Below, in pieces: positions 34,766 to 43,863 of a stretch of 64,000 nt of DNA. The number at the start of each line of letters is the position of its first letter. Position 1 is the stretch's first letter. Source of the stretch: Methylobacterium currus (GTDB lineage: Bacteria > Pseudomonadota > Alphaproteobacteria > Rhizobiales > Beijerinckiaceae); contig NZ_CP028843.1 of assembly GCF_003058325.1 (NCBI RefSeq), positions 4,314,001-4,378,000 on the forward strand. Reading direction: 5' to 3'. Under the pieces are notes generated by a model. The model saw only the letters and a list, made by a program, of their open reading frames with translations. It made no database searches and was not told the DNA's origin. The translations under genes were made by a program, and so were the position numbers.

Positions 34766-35619
34766 GCGCCGAACAGCAGCTGCCTCGTCGCCGCGGTCAC
34801 GTCGTCCTGCCGCATCAGGCTCTCGCCGACCAGCAGCGTGCGGATCCCGGCTTTCCCCAAGGTCTGCGCGTCGGCATGACTGCCGATGCCGCTCTCGCCG
34901 ACCAGGATCCGGTCCGGCGGCACCAGCGGGCTCAGGCGCACGGCATTGTCGAGGGAGACCTTGAAGGTGCGCAAGTCGCGGTTGTTGACGCCGATGAGCC
35001 GGGTGCCGAGGGGCAGGGCCCGCGCCAGCTCGGCCTCGTCATGGACCTCGACCAGCACGTCCATGCCGAGGTCGTGGGCGGTCTCGACCAAGCCTGCGGC
35101 CTCCTCGTCGTCGAGGCTCGCCATGATGACCAGGATGCAATCGGCGCCCCAGGCCCGGGCCTCGACCACCTGGTAGGGCTCGAACAGGAAGTCCTTGCGC
35201 AGGACCGGCAGGGAGCAGGCGGCGCGGGCCGCCGTGAGGTACTCGGGCTTGCCCTTGAACGAGGGCTCGTCGGTGAGCACCGACAGGCAGGTGGCGCCGC
35301 CCGCCTCGTAGGCGCGGGCGAGGGCCGGCGGGTCGAAATCCTCGCGGATCAGGCCGCGGGACGGCGAGGCCTTCTTGATCTCGGCGATCAGCGCGAAGCG
35401 GCCTTCCGCGACATGGGCCGCGATCGCGTCGGCGAAGCCCCGGGGCGGATCGGCTTTCGCGGCGCGCTTCTCCAGCTCGGCGAGCGGCACGCGCAGCTTC
35501 GCCGCCGCGATCTCGCGCCGCTTATAGGCCTCGATATGGGCAAGCACGTCGGCCGGGCGCGGCCGGGCCTCGCCCTCGGGAGACGTCGAATCCTGAGACG
35601 TCGTGTCGGTGTCGGACAA
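34756..35619 (-). CDS. trpC: Indole-3-glycerol phosphate synthase
   Basis: I prefer the TTG at 35619 (287 residues, reads MSDTDTTSQ) because GAGGA lies 7 nt upstream; an ATG at 35658 gives 300 residues but has no ribosome site. The TIM-barrel signatures are [15 protein letters not shown] (substrate Lys), [35 protein letters not shown] and LVGESGI. It closes the pyrrole ring of indole glycerol phosphate in tryptophan synthesis. It lies after trpD with a 162 bp gap. The moaC/moeA genes that often follow trpC in related genomes are absent here. Confidence 0.93.
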   Translation of the reverse strand: MSDTDTTSQDSTSPEGEARPRPADVLAHIEAYKRREIAAAKLRVPLAELEKRAAKADPPRGFADAIAAHVAEGRFALIAEIKKASPSRGLIREDFDPPALARAYEAGGATCLSVLTDEPSFKGKPEYLTAARAACSLPVLRKDFLFEPYQVVEARAWGADCILVIMASLDDEEAAGLVETAHDLGMDVLVEVHDEAELARALPLGTRLIGVNNRDLRTFKVSLDNAVRLSPLVPPDRILVGESGIGSHADAQTLGKAGIRTLLVGESLMRQDDVTAATRQLLFGAQA

Positions 35620-35781
35620 GGCCGTGTCCTCCCCTCGGGAGCGTGTCGGGGGTGGCATGCATCATTCGCCGCAGTGGTCACCGGCTCGGCGAAAAAATGA
35701 TGCAAAACCAAGAAACGAAGCAGAGTCGCGCCATGCGGCTCTGCTGAGCGAGCATCGGGATCCGCCGCGAGGCAGGTGGGC

Positions 35782-36795
35782 TCACGCGGTGGAAACGGCA
35801 GCCAGGCGCTCCAGGACCGCCCTGGCCGCGCCGGTGTCGATCGCCTGGGCGGCGCGCGTCACGCCGTCCTGCAGGCTGTCAACGCGCCCGGCGACCATCA
35901 GGGCCGCCGCCGCATTGAGAACCCCGATGTCGCGGTAGGGCGTGCGGGCGCCGTCGAGCACATCGCGCAACGCCGCCGCATTGTGGGCCGGATCGCCGCC
36001 GCGCAATTCTTCTGCTTGAGCGAGGCGCAGGCCCAGCTCCCGCGGGTCGATGGTGAAGCGGCGGATCGCGCCGTCCTCCCAGGCCACCACCGCGGTCGGG
36101 CCGGTGGTGGTGATCTCGTCGAGCCCGTCCGAGCCGTGCACGGTCCAGACCCGGCGGCTGCCGAGCTCGGCGAGCACCCGGGTCATCGGCTCGGCGAGCG
36201 ACGGCGCGTAGACGCCCAGCAGCTGCGCCGACACCCCGGCCGGGTTGCACAGCGGCCCGAGCACGTTGAACAGCGTCCGCGTGCCGATCTCGACCCGCAC
36301 CGGCGCGACGTGGCGCATCGAGGCGTGGTGCGACTGGGCGAACATGAAGCACAGGCCCGCCTCGCTGAGGCAGCGGGCGAGGTGATCGGGGGTGAGGCCG
36401 ATGCCGACGCCGAGCGCCGAGAGCACGTCGGCGGCGCCGGAGCGGGACGAGGCGGCGCGGTTGCCGTGCTTGGCCACCGGCACGCCGCAGGCGGCGGTGA
36501 CGATCGCCGCCAGCGTCGAGACGTTGTAGCTGCCCGAATGGTCGCCGCCGGTGCCGACGATGTCGATCGCGCCGTCGGGCGCGGCGACGCGGGTCATGCG
36601 CTCGCGGAGCGCGCCCGCGGCGCCCGTGATCTCGTCCAGAGCCTCGCCGCGGACGTGCAACGCCATCAGGAAGGCGCCGGCCTGGGCGTGCGTCACCTCG
36701 CCGGAGAGCAGGTGGTCGAAGGCGCGGCGCGCCTCCTCGCGCGTCAGCGCGGCGCCCGTGGCGACCTTCGCCAGGTAGGGCTTGAACGAGTCCAT
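35782..36795 (-). CDS. trpD: Anthranilate phosphoribosyltransferase
   Basis: A 337-residue enzyme from the ATG at 36795 (MDSFKPYLAKVATG). It carries the PRPP-binding GTGGDHSGSYNVST, KHGNRAASSRSGAADVL (anthranilate site), HHASMRHVAPVR and FNVLGPLCNPAG. It transfers phosphoribose to anthranilate, the second step of tryptophan synthesis. Its start is 47 bp after the trpG stop, so the two are likely co-transcribed. trpE is not in the window. Confidence 0.96.
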   Translation of the reverse strand: MDSFKPYLAKVATGAALTREEARRAFDHLLSGEVTHAQAGAFLMALHVRGEALDEITGAAGALRERMTRVAAPDGAIDIVGTGGDHSGSYNVSTLAAIVTAACGVPVAKHGNRAASSRSGAADVLSALGVGIGLTPDHLARCLSEAGLCFMFAQSHHASMRHVAPVRVEIGTRTLFNVLGPLCNPAGVSAQLLGVYAPSLAEPMTRVLAELGSRRVWTVHGSDGLDEITTTGPTAVVAWEDGAIRRFTIDPRELGLRLAQAEELRGGDPAHNAAALRDVLDGARTPYRDIGVLNAAAALMVAGRVDSLQDGVTRAAQAIDTGAARAVLERLAAVSTA

Positions 36796-36842
36796 GACGA
36801 GTACGGGCCTGATCTCAGCGCGGGCTTACGCGCCCGGTTCCG

Positions 36843-37478
36843 TCAATGCACATCTCGGCCGCGCTTGTCACCCCGGGCCTTCACATTCCGGGCCTTGGCA
36901 TTCCAGGCGGAGGCGAGGTCGAGGAAATTGCGCACCATGGTCTGCCCATGCTGCGACAGGATGCTCTCGGGGTGGAACTGCACCCCGTGCACCGGCCGCT
37001 CCGCGTGCTCCAGCGCCATGATCAGGCCGTCGGCCTCCGCGGTCACCCCGAGGTCCTGCGGGCAGGTCGCCCGATCGACGATCAGCGAGTGGTAGCGGGT
37101 GGCCGCGAACGGCCCGTTGATGCCGCGAAACAGCCCGCTCGCCCGGTGCTGCACCTGGGAGACCTTGCCGTGCATCGGGGCGGGGGCCCGCACCACGTCG
37201 CCGCCGAAGGCCTGGCCGATCGCCTGGAGGCCGAGGCAGACGCCGAGCATCGGGATCTCGTCGCTCAACTCCCGCACCACGTCGAGGCAGATTCCCGCCT
37301 CGCTCGGCGTGCAGGGACCGGGCGAGAGCACCAGGGCATCGGGCGCGCGGCGGCGGATCTCCTCGACGGTGATCGCATCGTTGCGCACCACCTCGACCGC
37401 GCCGGCGAGCGGCCCGATCAGGTGGACGAGGTTCCAAGTGAAGGAATCGTAATTGTCGATGACCAGGATGTCGGACAT
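36843..37478 (-). CDS. trpG: Anthranilate synthase component II (glutamine amidotransferase)
   Basis: A 211-residue class I amidotransferase. It has the start ILVIDNYDSFTWNLV, the nucleophile C81 in PMLGVCLGLQ, and H169/E171 in GVQFHPESILS. It supplies ammonia to TrpE. A short basic tail (KARNVKARGDKRGRDVH) extends beyond the usual C-terminus. It heads the trpG-trpD-trpC run; the gene upstream (BI-1 family) ends with its own terminator. Confidence 0.95.
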   Translation of the reverse strand: MSDILVIDNYDSFTWNLVHLIGPLAGAVEVVRNDAITVEEIRRRAPDALVLSPGPCTPSEAGICLDVVRELSDEIPMLGVCLGLQAIGQAFGGDVVRAPAPMHGKVSQVQHRASGLFRGINGPFAATRYHSLIVDRATCPQDLGVTAEADGLIMALEHAERPVHGVQFHPESILSQHGQTMVRNFLDLASAWNAKARNVKARGDKRGRDVH

Positions 37479-37555
37479 GGATGCGCCTCTTGGGGCGCGG
37501 TGTGGGGCTTGAGGCGCCGGGAGGTCAAGGGGGCCGATCGCGGCGGCGCCTCATG

Positions 37556-37590
37556 AAAAAACCCGCCCGTCCCTCGCGGGGCAGGCGGGT
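37556..37590 (-). terminator. Rho-independent terminator of the BI-1 gene
   Basis: On the minus strand ACCCGCC (37590-37584) pairs with GGCGGGT (37567-37561), followed by a run of T (37560-37556). It lies 117 bp past the BI-1 stop and 78 bp before the trpG start, isolating the trp genes from upstream transcription. Confidence 0.7.
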
Positions 37591-37639
37591 GAAGTCGAGG
37601 GTCCGTCCGTGGTGGAGGGTGTCGCCAAGTGTCTCTCAC

Positions 37640-37696
37640 GAAACTCCCGGTCACCGTCGTCGCTCGCTGTGGCGGCGTCGGCGCAGCGGGAGTTTC
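37640..37696. repeat. 10-bp inverted repeat with long loop after the BI-1 gene
   Basis: GAAACTCCCG (37640-37649) and CGGGAGTTTC (37687-37696) are perfect inverted copies separated by 37 nt. The right arm ends 11 bp beyond the BI-1 stop. It may be a first structure of the 3' end ahead of the true terminator at 37556-37590. Confidence 0.45.
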
Positions 37697-37707
37697 ATGA
37701 GGCGCAC

Positions 37708-38418
37708 TTATTCCCGCTCGCCGGTGAGGCTCAGCAGCATCTGGAACAGGTTGATGAAGTTCAGGTAGAGCGACAGCGCCCCGAACACCGCGAGCTTGGA
37801 GTTGGCCTCCTCGCCCCAGTTCTCGGCGTATTGCTCCTTGATCGACTGCGTGTCGTAGGCGGTGAGCCCGGTGAAGATGACGACGCCGATGAGCGAGATC
37901 GCGAATTGCAGGGCGCTCGAGGCCAGGAAGATGTTCACCAGGCTGGCGATGACGAGGCCGATCAGGCCCATCACCAGGAACGAGCCCATCCGCGAGAGGT
38001 CGCGCTTGGTGGTGTAGCCGTAGAGGCTCGTTGCCCCGAACATCGCCGCGGTGATGAAGAAGGTGCGGGCGATGCTGGTGCCGGTGAAGACCAGGAAGAT
38101 CGAGGCGAGGGACAGGCCCATCACCCCGCAGAAGGTCCAGAACAGGGTGTGGGCGGTGGCGGCCGAGATCCGGTCGGCGCGGAACGACAGCACCATGATG
38201 AAGGCCAGCGGCGCCAGCATCACGACGTATTTGAGCGGCGTGCCGAAGAGCGGCTTGTAGAGCGCCGGGGTCGAGGAGACGCCGAGCGCCACGAGGCCGG
38301 TCAGCGCCAGGCCGAGGCCCATCGTGTTGTAGACCCGCAGCATGTGCCGCCGCAGGCCCTCGTCGAAGACCGCACCGGCGGGGGCCGCGTGGGTCTGCCA
38401 GGCGTAGGGGGTGTTCAT
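37708..38418 (-). CDS. Bax inhibitor-1 (YccA/TMBIM) family membrane protein
   Basis: A 236-residue protein from the ATG at 38418 (MNTPYAWQTHAAP); an upstream ATG at 38460 is possible but has no better ribosome site. It has seven hydrophobic helices and the family blocks RVYNTMGLGLALTGLVA, FITAAMFGATSLYGYTTKRDL, IGVVIFTGLTAYDTQSIKEQY and LYLNFINLFQMLL. Bacterial members are pH-sensitive Ca2+ leak channels or FtsH-interacting proteins. It is transcribed alone between strong hairpins. Confidence 0.9.
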   Translation of the reverse strand: MNTPYAWQTHAAPAGAVFDEGLRRHMLRVYNTMGLGLALTGLVALGVSSTPALYKPLFGTPLKYVVMLAPLAFIMVLSFRADRISAATAHTLFWTFCGVMGLSLASIFLVFTGTSIARTFFITAAMFGATSLYGYTTKRDLSRMGSFLVMGLIGLVIASLVNIFLASSALQFAISLIGVVIFTGLTAYDTQSIKEQYAENWGEEANSKLAVFGALSLYLNFINLFQMLLSLTGERE

Positions 38419-38486
38419 CGGGGAGAGCGCTCCGGGATGGTGGCGGGTTACGAAGGTCATGGGAGATGACCGTCGGTTCCGTTCTC

Positions 38487-38524
38487 GCATTGTCGCCAAG
38501 CCATTGGCTTGGTGTCGACAATGC
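38487..38524. terminator. Long near-perfect hairpin between anti-sigma and BI-1 genes
   Basis: GCATTGTCG (38487-38495) pairs with CGACAATGC (38516-38524). Inside it CCAAGCC (38496-38502) pairs with GGCTTGG (38506-38512) over ATT, leaving a 3-nt bulge. It lies 49 bp beyond the anti-sigma stop. There is no T-run, so it is either a Rho-assisted terminator or an mRNA 3' protector. Confidence 0.55.
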
Positions 38525-38572
38525 GGGATGGATCAATGGCCGGCTGCGTCAGCATCCTGGGCCATTGCAGGG

Positions 38573-39382
38573 TCAGTGCCGCAGGGCCGCCAGGGTGGCA
38601 GCGGCGCGGCCGAGATCGGGCTCGCTGCCCGAACCGCTGAGCGCGTAGGCGCCGTGCCCCGCCTTCCAGTAGACCGTCACGGCCTCCGGCGAGCGGATCG
38701 TGGCGGGGGCGCTCGCCTCCGCATCCGGCATGCGGGTGGCGAAGAGCGCGACCTTGCCGAGGCTGCCGGCATCGATCGCGACCTCGACGCCCGCGCCGCT
38801 GCGCGAGGGGAAGATCTGCATGTCGTCGACGCGCCAGTCCGACGGCAGGTCGGGCAGGGTGATGCCGGTCGCCGCCTCGACCTCGCGGCGGTCATAGGCC
38901 TGGGTCGGGCGCTGCGAGGCGACCCGGGCGCGGACCTGGGCCGCCTGACGGGCCTGGAGCGCCTCCTCGACGAAGGTCGGGGAATAGGTCGAGGCGCTGG
39001 TGTTCTGCACCCCGAAATCGCCGGTCTCGTTGTGCAGCAGCCAGCCGGTCCCGACCAGCATCGCGATCACGGCGGCGCGCTGGAACCGCGCGCCGATGCG
39101 CCGCCAGGTCAGCGCCCGGTCGAGGCGGCGGGCCGCCGCGGCGAGGCGCTCGGGCGAAGGACCCGGCCGCACGGCCACGCCCTCTGACGGGCCGAAGGCG
39201 GCGCGCAGGGCATCGCGGGTGTGCAGGTCGGCCATGACCCGGGCCGCCACTTCCGGCCGCGCCGCCAGGTGCTCCTCCACCTCGATCCGCCGGGCGAGGT
39301 CGAGCTGGCCGTCGATATAGGCGTTCAGGTCGGCCTCGGTGATCGGATCCATGGTCGTCTCCCGTGACTGCTCGCCGCTCAT
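38573..39382 (-). CDS. Transmembrane anti-sigma factor
   Basis: A 269-residue protein. Its ATG at 39382 overlaps the sigma-factor TGA by one base (TGATG), so translation is coupled; an internal ATG at 39352 with GGAGAC upstream could also be used. The N-terminal DPITEADLNAYIDGQLDLARRIEVEEHL is the typical anti-sigma cytoplasmic domain, here without the Cys residues of the zinc version. One membrane span follows (AAVIAMLVGTGWLLH, about residues 137-152). The periplasmic part ends at a VYWKAGHGAYALSG segment. It is expected to hold the ECF sigma factor inactive until an envelope signal arrives. Confidence 0.9.
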   Translation of the reverse strand: MSGEQSRETTMDPITEADLNAYIDGQLDLARRIEVEEHLAARPEVAARVMADLHTRDALRAAFGPSEGVAVRPGPSPERLAAAARRLDRALTWRRIGARFQRAAVIAMLVGTGWLLHNETGDFGVQNTSASTYSPTFVEEALQARQAAQVRARVASQRPTQAYDRREVEAATGITLPDLPSDWRVDDMQIFPSRSGAGVEVAIDAGSLGKVALFATRMPDAEASAPATIRSPEAVTVYWKAGHGAYALSGSGSEPDLGRAAATLAALRH

Positions 39383-39951
39383 CACGATGCCCTCGCGGTG
39401 TTGCCGCCCTCGACCACGCGCAGGCGCGGTCGCTCGGGCGCGTCCTCCGGGGCCGGCAGACGCGAGCCACCGCCGCTCTCGATATTGCGCAGGGCCGCCC
39501 GGGCTCGTCCGAGGCGCGACATCAGCGTGCCGATCGGGATGCCGAGCACGTCGGCGGCCTCCTGGTAGGCCAGGCCCTCGATCGTCACGAGGTGCAGGGC
39601 CTCGCGCTGCTCCGCCGGCAGGCGCTGGAACGCCTCGCGCACTTGCGCCAAGCGCACATGCCCTTCCTGGGCCGGGGGCGTCGCCTCCTCGACGATGTGG
39701 CCGAGGGCATCGGCGTAGCGCGCCTCGACCTTGCGGCGGCGCTGGTCGTCGATGAAGGCGTTGTGCAGCACCGTCATCAGCCAGGTGCGCAGGTTGGTCC
39801 CCGGGCGCAAGGTGCCCTGGCGCTCGAGGGCGCGCACGAGGGTGTCGTGCACGAGGTCGTCGGCCTGAGCGGGGTCGCGCGTCAGGGACCGGGCGTAGCG
39901 CCGGAGGGGCACCAGAAGGTCGAGGACGTCGGGGCGCTTGCGAAGCATCAT
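39382..39951 (-). CDS. ECF-family RNA polymerase sigma factor
   Basis: A 189-residue sigma-70 family factor with region 2 (LVPLRRYARSLTRDPAQADD, TNLRTWLMTVLHNAFIDDQRRRK) and region 4 (LPAEQREALHLVTIEGLAYQE, LGIPIGTLMSRLGRARAALR). Region 3 is absent, as in ECF factors. It is translationally coupled to a membrane anti-sigma factor, so it probably responds to envelope stress. It is not EcfG: no NepR or PhyR gene is present. A GGAAC element at 39996-39992 on the minus strand, 41 bp before the ATG, could be a -35 for autoregulation, but no convincing -10 follows. Confidence 0.92.
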   Translation of the reverse strand: MMLRKRPDVLDLLVPLRRYARSLTRDPAQADDLVHDTLVRALERQGTLRPGTNLRTWLMTVLHNAFIDDQRRRKVEARYADALGHIVEEATPPAQEGHVRLAQVREAFQRLPAEQREALHLVTIEGLAYQEAADVLGIPIGTLMSRLGRARAALRNIESGGGSRLPAPEDAPERPRLRVVEGGNTARAS

Positions 39952-40118
39952 ACCGGGTAAACGTCCGGCGGGCGGATCCTAATCCCGCCACGTTCCGCCG
40001 GGTGACGCCATCATCGCGCCGGGCATGTTCACATCCGCGTGATCGCGAAGGGAGAGGAAGCCGAAACGACGAGGGGCCCGCAACGGGCCCCACGCTTACG
40101 TCCGGATCGGGTGCCAGC

Positions 40119-40979
40119 TCAGTGCGACAGGATCCGCGACAGGAAGGTCTGGGCGCGCTCGCTGCGCGGGGAGCCGAAGAACTCCTCCTTCTGCGCGTCC
40201 TCGACGATCTCGCCCTTGTCCATGAAGATCACCCGGTGGGCGACCTTGCGGGCGAAGCCCATCTCGTGGGTCACGACCATCATGGTCATGCCCTCGCGGG
40301 CGAGTTCGACCATCACGTCCAGCACCTCGCCGACCATCTCGGGATCGAGGGCCGAGGTCGGCTCGTCGAACAGCATCACGATCGGGTTCATGGCGAGCGC
40401 CCGGGCGATGGCGACGCGCTGCTGCTGGCCGCCGGAGAGCTGGCCCGGATATTTATGGGCATGGGCCTTGAGGCCGACCCGCTCCAGCAGGGCGAGGCCC
40501 TTGGCCTCGGCCTCGTCCTTGCTCCGGCCGAGCACCTTGCGCTGGGCGAGGCTCAGGTTGTCGGTGATCGACAGGTGCGGGAACAGCTCGAAATGCTGGA
40601 ACACCATGCCGACCCGCGAGCGGAGCTTGGGCAGGTTGGTCTTCTTGTCGGCGATCCTGGTGCCGTCGACGGTGATCTGGCCCTTCTGGAACGGCTCGAG
40701 GGCGTTGACGCACTTGATCAGCGTGGACTTGCCGGAGCCCGAGGGGCCGCAGACCACCACCACCTCGCCCTTGGAGACGGAAGTGGTGCAGTTCGTCAGC
40801 ACCTGGAAGTCGCCGTACCACTTCGAGACGTTGTCGATGGCGATCATCGGTCCGGCGGTCGCCGCCACCGGCGGCCGCTCGGTGAGCAGGGTGCCGACGG
40901 GGCCGGTGCCCGGCGCCGCGTCAGCCGCGGCCTGCGGCTCCGGAACGGGGCTGACGGGCGGCATCGCGGAGGAGGTCAT
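40119..40979 (-). CDS. gltL: Amino-acid ABC transporter ATP-binding protein (glutamate/aspartate type)
   Basis: A 286-residue ATPase from the ATG at 40979. The first 44 residues are a Pro/Ala-rich extension, and the canonical start would be M45 ([12 protein letters not shown]). Walker A is GPSGSGKST (78-86), followed by the Q-loop [12 protein letters not shown], signature [15 protein letters not shown], Walker [16 protein letters not shown] and the switch His in VVTHEMGFA. It powers the importer formed with the two permeases encoded just upstream; 11 bp separate it from gltK. The last gene of gltI-J-K-L. Confidence 0.93.
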   Translation of the reverse strand: MTSSAMPPVSPVPEPQAAADAAPGTGPVGTLLTERPPVAATAGPMIAIDNVSKWYGDFQVLTNCTTSVSKGEVVVVCGPSGSGKSTLIKCVNALEPFQKGQITVDGTRIADKKTNLPKLRSRVGMVFQHFELFPHLSITDNLSLAQRKVLGRSKDEAEAKGLALLERVGLKAHAHKYPGQLSGGQQQRVAIARALAMNPIVMLFDEPTSALDPEMVGEVLDVMVELAREGMTMMVVTHEMGFARKVAHRVIFMDKGEIVEDAQKEEFFGSPRSERAQTFLSRILSH

Positions 40980-40990
40980 GGCGGCAAACC

Positions 40991-41683
40991 CTATCGGATG
41001 ATGGCGACCCGGCGCTGCAGGCGGCGCACCAGGAGCGAGGCGATGAAGCAGACGGCGAAGTAGACCACGGCGGCGAACAGGTACATCTCGACGAGGCGGC
41101 CGTCGCGCTGTGCCACCTTGGACGCCGCGCCGAGGAAGTCGGTGATCGACAAGACGTAGACCAGCGAGGTGTCCTGGAACAGCACGATGGTCTGGGTCAG
41201 CAGCACCGGCAGCATGTTGCGGAAGGCCTGAGGCAGGATGACGCTGCCCATCGACTGCCAGTAGGTCAGGCCGAGCGCCGAGGCCGCCGCCGCCTGGCCC
41301 TTCGGGATCGACTGGATGCCCGCCCGCATGATCTCGGAGAAGTAGGCCGCCTCGAACAGCGTGAAGGTGATGAGCGAGGAGGAGAAGGCGCCGACCTGGA
41401 TCGGCCGCTCGGCCCCGATGATCCACTGCCCGATATACGGCACCAGGAAGTAGAACCAGAAGATCACCAGCACCAGCGGCAGCGAGCGCATGAAGTTGAC
41501 GTAGGCCTTGGCGACCTGCGGCAGCACCGGCAGGCTGGAGAGCCGCATCATGGCGATCAGCGTGCCGAGGACCACGCCGCCGAACGCCGCGAGCGCGGTC
41601 AGCGTCAGCGTGAAGGTCATCCCGTCGAAGAACAGGTAGCGCCAGGAGTTGAGGATGACGCTGAAATCGAAGTTCGAGAACAT
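40991..41683 (-). CDS. gltK: Amino-acid ABC transporter permease (GltK type)
   Basis: A 230-residue inner-membrane permease from the ATG at 41683. It has the His/Glu/Gln permease pattern: [39 protein letters not shown] and the EAA loop [22 protein letters not shown] that contacts the ATPase. About five membrane helices. It follows gltJ by 28 bp. Confidence 0.92.
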   Translation of the reverse strand: MFSNFDFSVILNSWRYLFFDGMTFTLTLTALAAFGGVVLGTLIAMMRLSSLPVLPQVAKAYVNFMRSLPLVLVIFWFYFLVPYIGQWIIGAERPIQVGAFSSSLITFTLFEAAYFSEIMRAGIQSIPKGQAAAASALGLTYWQSMGSVILPQAFRNMLPVLLTQTIVLFQDTSLVYVLSITDFLGAASKVAQRDGRLVEMYLFAAVVYFAVCFIASLLVRRLQRRVAIIR

Positions 41684-41711
41684 CGCGGGCCCTTGTCCGG
41701 GAACGTAGAGG

Positions 41712-42431
41712 TCAGCGGCCCGGCACCGCGACCCGGCGCTCGATGAGCCCGGCCGCGGTCACCACCAGCAGGTTGATGATGATGTAGATGATCGTCGCGG
41801 CGGTGAAGGCCTCGAAGACCTGGAACGAGAATTCCTGCATCGCGCGGGCCCGGGCGGTCAGCTCCAGGAGCCCGATGGTCAGCGCCACCGACGTGTTCTT
41901 CAGGTTGTTGAGGAACTCGGAGGTCAGCGGCGGCAGGATGATGCGGTAGGCGTTGGGCAGGAGCACGTAGCGGTAGGTCTGGGCGGTGGTGAGCCCGAGC
42001 GCCGTGCCGGCCATGCGCTGGCCCCGCGGCAGGGCCTGGATGCCGGCCCGCACCTGCTCGGCGACGCGCGAGGCGGTGAAGAAGCCGAGACACACCACGG
42101 CGGTGTAGAACGGCGCGTTCGGCAGCTGCTTCAGCCAGGTGCCCCAGGATTCCGGCAGCACCTCGGGCAGCACGAAGAACCACAGGAACATCTGCACGAG
42201 GAGCGGGATGTTGCGGAACAGCTCGACGTAGGCGTTGCCGACCGCCTGCGCCGCCCGGCTCGGCAGGGTGCGCAGCACGCCGATGATCGAGCCGACCGCG
42301 AAGGCGATGACCCACGCGCAGAGCGCCGTGACGATGGTCCAGACCAGGCCCGACAGCAGCATGTCGGCGTAGGTGCCGTTTCCTTCGGGCGACGCCTCGA
42401 AGAAGATGCCCCAGTTCCAGTTGTAGTTCAT
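41712..42431 (-). CDS. gltJ: Amino-acid ABC transporter permease (GltJ type)
   Basis: A 239-residue permease from the ATG at 42431. The N-terminal MNYNWNWGIFFEASPEG is characteristic of GltJ. The EAA loop is AEQVRAGIQALPRGQRMAGTALG. It forms the membrane channel with GltK. It is separated from gltI by 198 bp containing a strong hairpin, which may lower permease expression relative to the binding protein. Confidence 0.93.
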   Translation of the reverse strand: MNYNWNWGIFFEASPEGNGTYADMLLSGLVWTIVTALCAWVIAFAVGSIIGVLRTLPSRAAQAVGNAYVELFRNIPLLVQMFLWFFVLPEVLPESWGTWLKQLPNAPFYTAVVCLGFFTASRVAEQVRAGIQALPRGQRMAGTALGLTTAQTYRYVLLPNAYRIILPPLTSEFLNNLKNTSVALTIGLLELTARARAMQEFSFQVFEAFTAATIIYIIINLLVVTAAGLIERRVAVPGR

Positions 42432-42593
42432 GCCCTGTCTTCCGGGTCCGCTTGGCGGTGGAGCCTGGCTCCTGGCGAGGCTGTCTCGGCCCCTGATGGT
42501 ATACGGTTTTCCGGCCCGGGCGAGGGTGGGCGCGGTCGAGGCACAGGGAAAAGTGCCGAGGCGGGCGTCCCGCAGGACGAGGTCTCGAGGGGA

Positions 42594-42619
42594 GGCGCCG
42601 CCCCGGCGAGGGCGGCGCC
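42594..42619 (-). terminator. Intercistronic 10-bp hairpin between gltI and gltJ
   Basis: GGCGCCGCCC (42594-42603) pairs with GGGCGGCGCC (42610-42619). It lies 10 bp beyond the gltI stop and has no T-run. Such structures after binding-protein genes often partially terminate transcription or protect the upstream message. Confidence 0.55.
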
Positions 42620-42629
42620 CGATGTCAGA

Positions 42630-43541
42630 TCAGTAGGAGGCCGGGTCCGGGCTGTCGCTCGGCTTGGCGAAGGCGGTCTGCAACGCCTCGCTCATCGGCA
42701 GGTTCAGGTTGATGTCCCGCGGCGGGATCGGCTTCATGAACCACTTGTCGTAGGTCGTCTTGGCCTCGGGGCTCTTGTAGAAGGCGGCGGTGGCGGCGTC
42801 CGCGACCTTCTTGAAGGCTGCGTCGTCCTTGCGCAGCATGATGCCGTAGGGCTCGGGCTTCGACAGGGCGTCGGTCGAGATGACGTAGGCGGTCGGCTCC
42901 TTCGAGCCGGCGGCGAGGGAGGCGAGCAGCACGTCGTCCATCACGAAGGCGGCGGCGCGGCCGGTCTCGACCATCAGGAACGCCTCGGCGTGGTCCTTGG
43001 CCGGCAGGATCGTGATGCCGAGCTTCTTCTCGGCATTGTACTCGTTGATCATCTTGATGTTCGTGGTGCCCGAGGTCGACACGACGGTCTTGCCCTTCAG
43101 GTCCTCGAACTTCGTCAGGCCGCTCGACTTCTTGGTGACGAAGCGGTTGGCGGTCAGGAAGTGGGTGTTGGTGAAGGCGACCTGCTTCTGCCGGTCGACG
43201 TTGTTGGTGGTCGAGCCGCACTCGAGATCCACCGTGCCGTTGGCGATCAGCGGGATGCGCGTCGCCGAGGTCACCGGGTTGAGCTTGACCTCGAGCTTGT
43301 CGAGCTTCAGCTCGGACTTCACCGCGTCGACGATCTTGTAGCAGATGTCCATCGCGAAGCCGACCGGCTTCTGGTTGTTGTCGAGGTAGGAGAACGGCAC
43401 CGACGAGTCGCGGTAGCCCAGCGTGATCTGCCCGGTCTCCTTGATCTTCTTCAGCGTCCCGGTCAGGTCCTGGGCCGAAGCGGCGCCGGCGGAGGCCGCC
43501 AGGCCGGCGAGCAGGACGGGAAGCAGGCTTCTCAAACGCAT
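42630..43541 (-). CDS. gltI: Glutamate/aspartate-type ABC transporter substrate-binding protein
   Basis: A 303-residue periplasmic protein from the ATG at 43541, with AAAGGAG 8 nt upstream; an earlier ATG would spoil the leader. The signal peptide cleaves after ASA, residue 23. The SBP_bac_3 fold is clear: GQITLGYRDSSVPFSYLDN, GFAMDICYKIVDAV, VDLECGSTTNNVDRQKQVAFT and GKTVVSTSGTTNIKMINEYN, with the C-terminal WFMKPIPPRDINLNLPMSE that is typical of GltI. It should bind L-Glu/L-Asp. It is divergent from dgcN, which suggests D-Glu or Glu-related uptake. Confidence 0.93.
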   Translation of the reverse strand: MRLRSLLPVLLAGLAASAGAASAQDLTGTLKKIKETGQITLGYRDSSVPFSYLDNNQKPVGFAMDICYKIVDAVKSELKLDKLEVKLNPVTSATRIPLIANGTVDLECGSTTNNVDRQKQVAFTNTHFLTANRFVTKKSSGLTKFEDLKGKTVVSTSGTTNIKMINEYNAEKKLGITILPAKDHAEAFLMVETGRAAAFVMDDVLLASLAAGSKEPTAYVISTDALSKPEPYGIMLRKDDAAFKKVADAATAAFYKSPEAKTTYDKWFMKPIPPRDINLNLPMSEALQTAFAKPSDSPDPASY

Positions 43542-43863
43542 TCGTGCTCTCCTTTTGGGCACAGACCTAGTCCGTCACGGCGTTGTTGGCGTCAAGGGCC
43601 GGGCTGGGCAAGGACCGGGGATGAGTACGAGGCCCGGACGAAGCCTGATTGCGCAGACCGGAGGTTGTGCCCGGTCCGCCCCTGGCAAGGCGCGGGCCAA
43701 ACGGGGCCGCCCTCCGGCATCCCCTGGCCGGGCAGCCCTTCGCGTGGACCTGTTGCACCCCGGAGCCGCCCGCGCGAAGGTGCCCGCGCCGACAGCCATG
43801 ACCCGTCCCGCATGTGCTTGCCCGGCCCCGTGACGCCCTCGCGACGACGGACCGACGAGACCG
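43542..43863. other. Divergent intergenic region between gltI and dgcN
   Basis: 322 bp without a gene. Apart from the gltI ribosome site (AAAGGAG) at its edge I see no clear operator palindrome, although the promoters of both divergent units must lie here. Confidence 0.4.

Noticed and set aside
39992-39996. GGAAC upstream of the ECF sigma gene as an EcfG-type promoter
   Set aside because: No CGTT lies at 16-17 bp spacing and there is no PhyR/NepR gene nearby; kept only as a weak autoregulation hint in the sigma entry.
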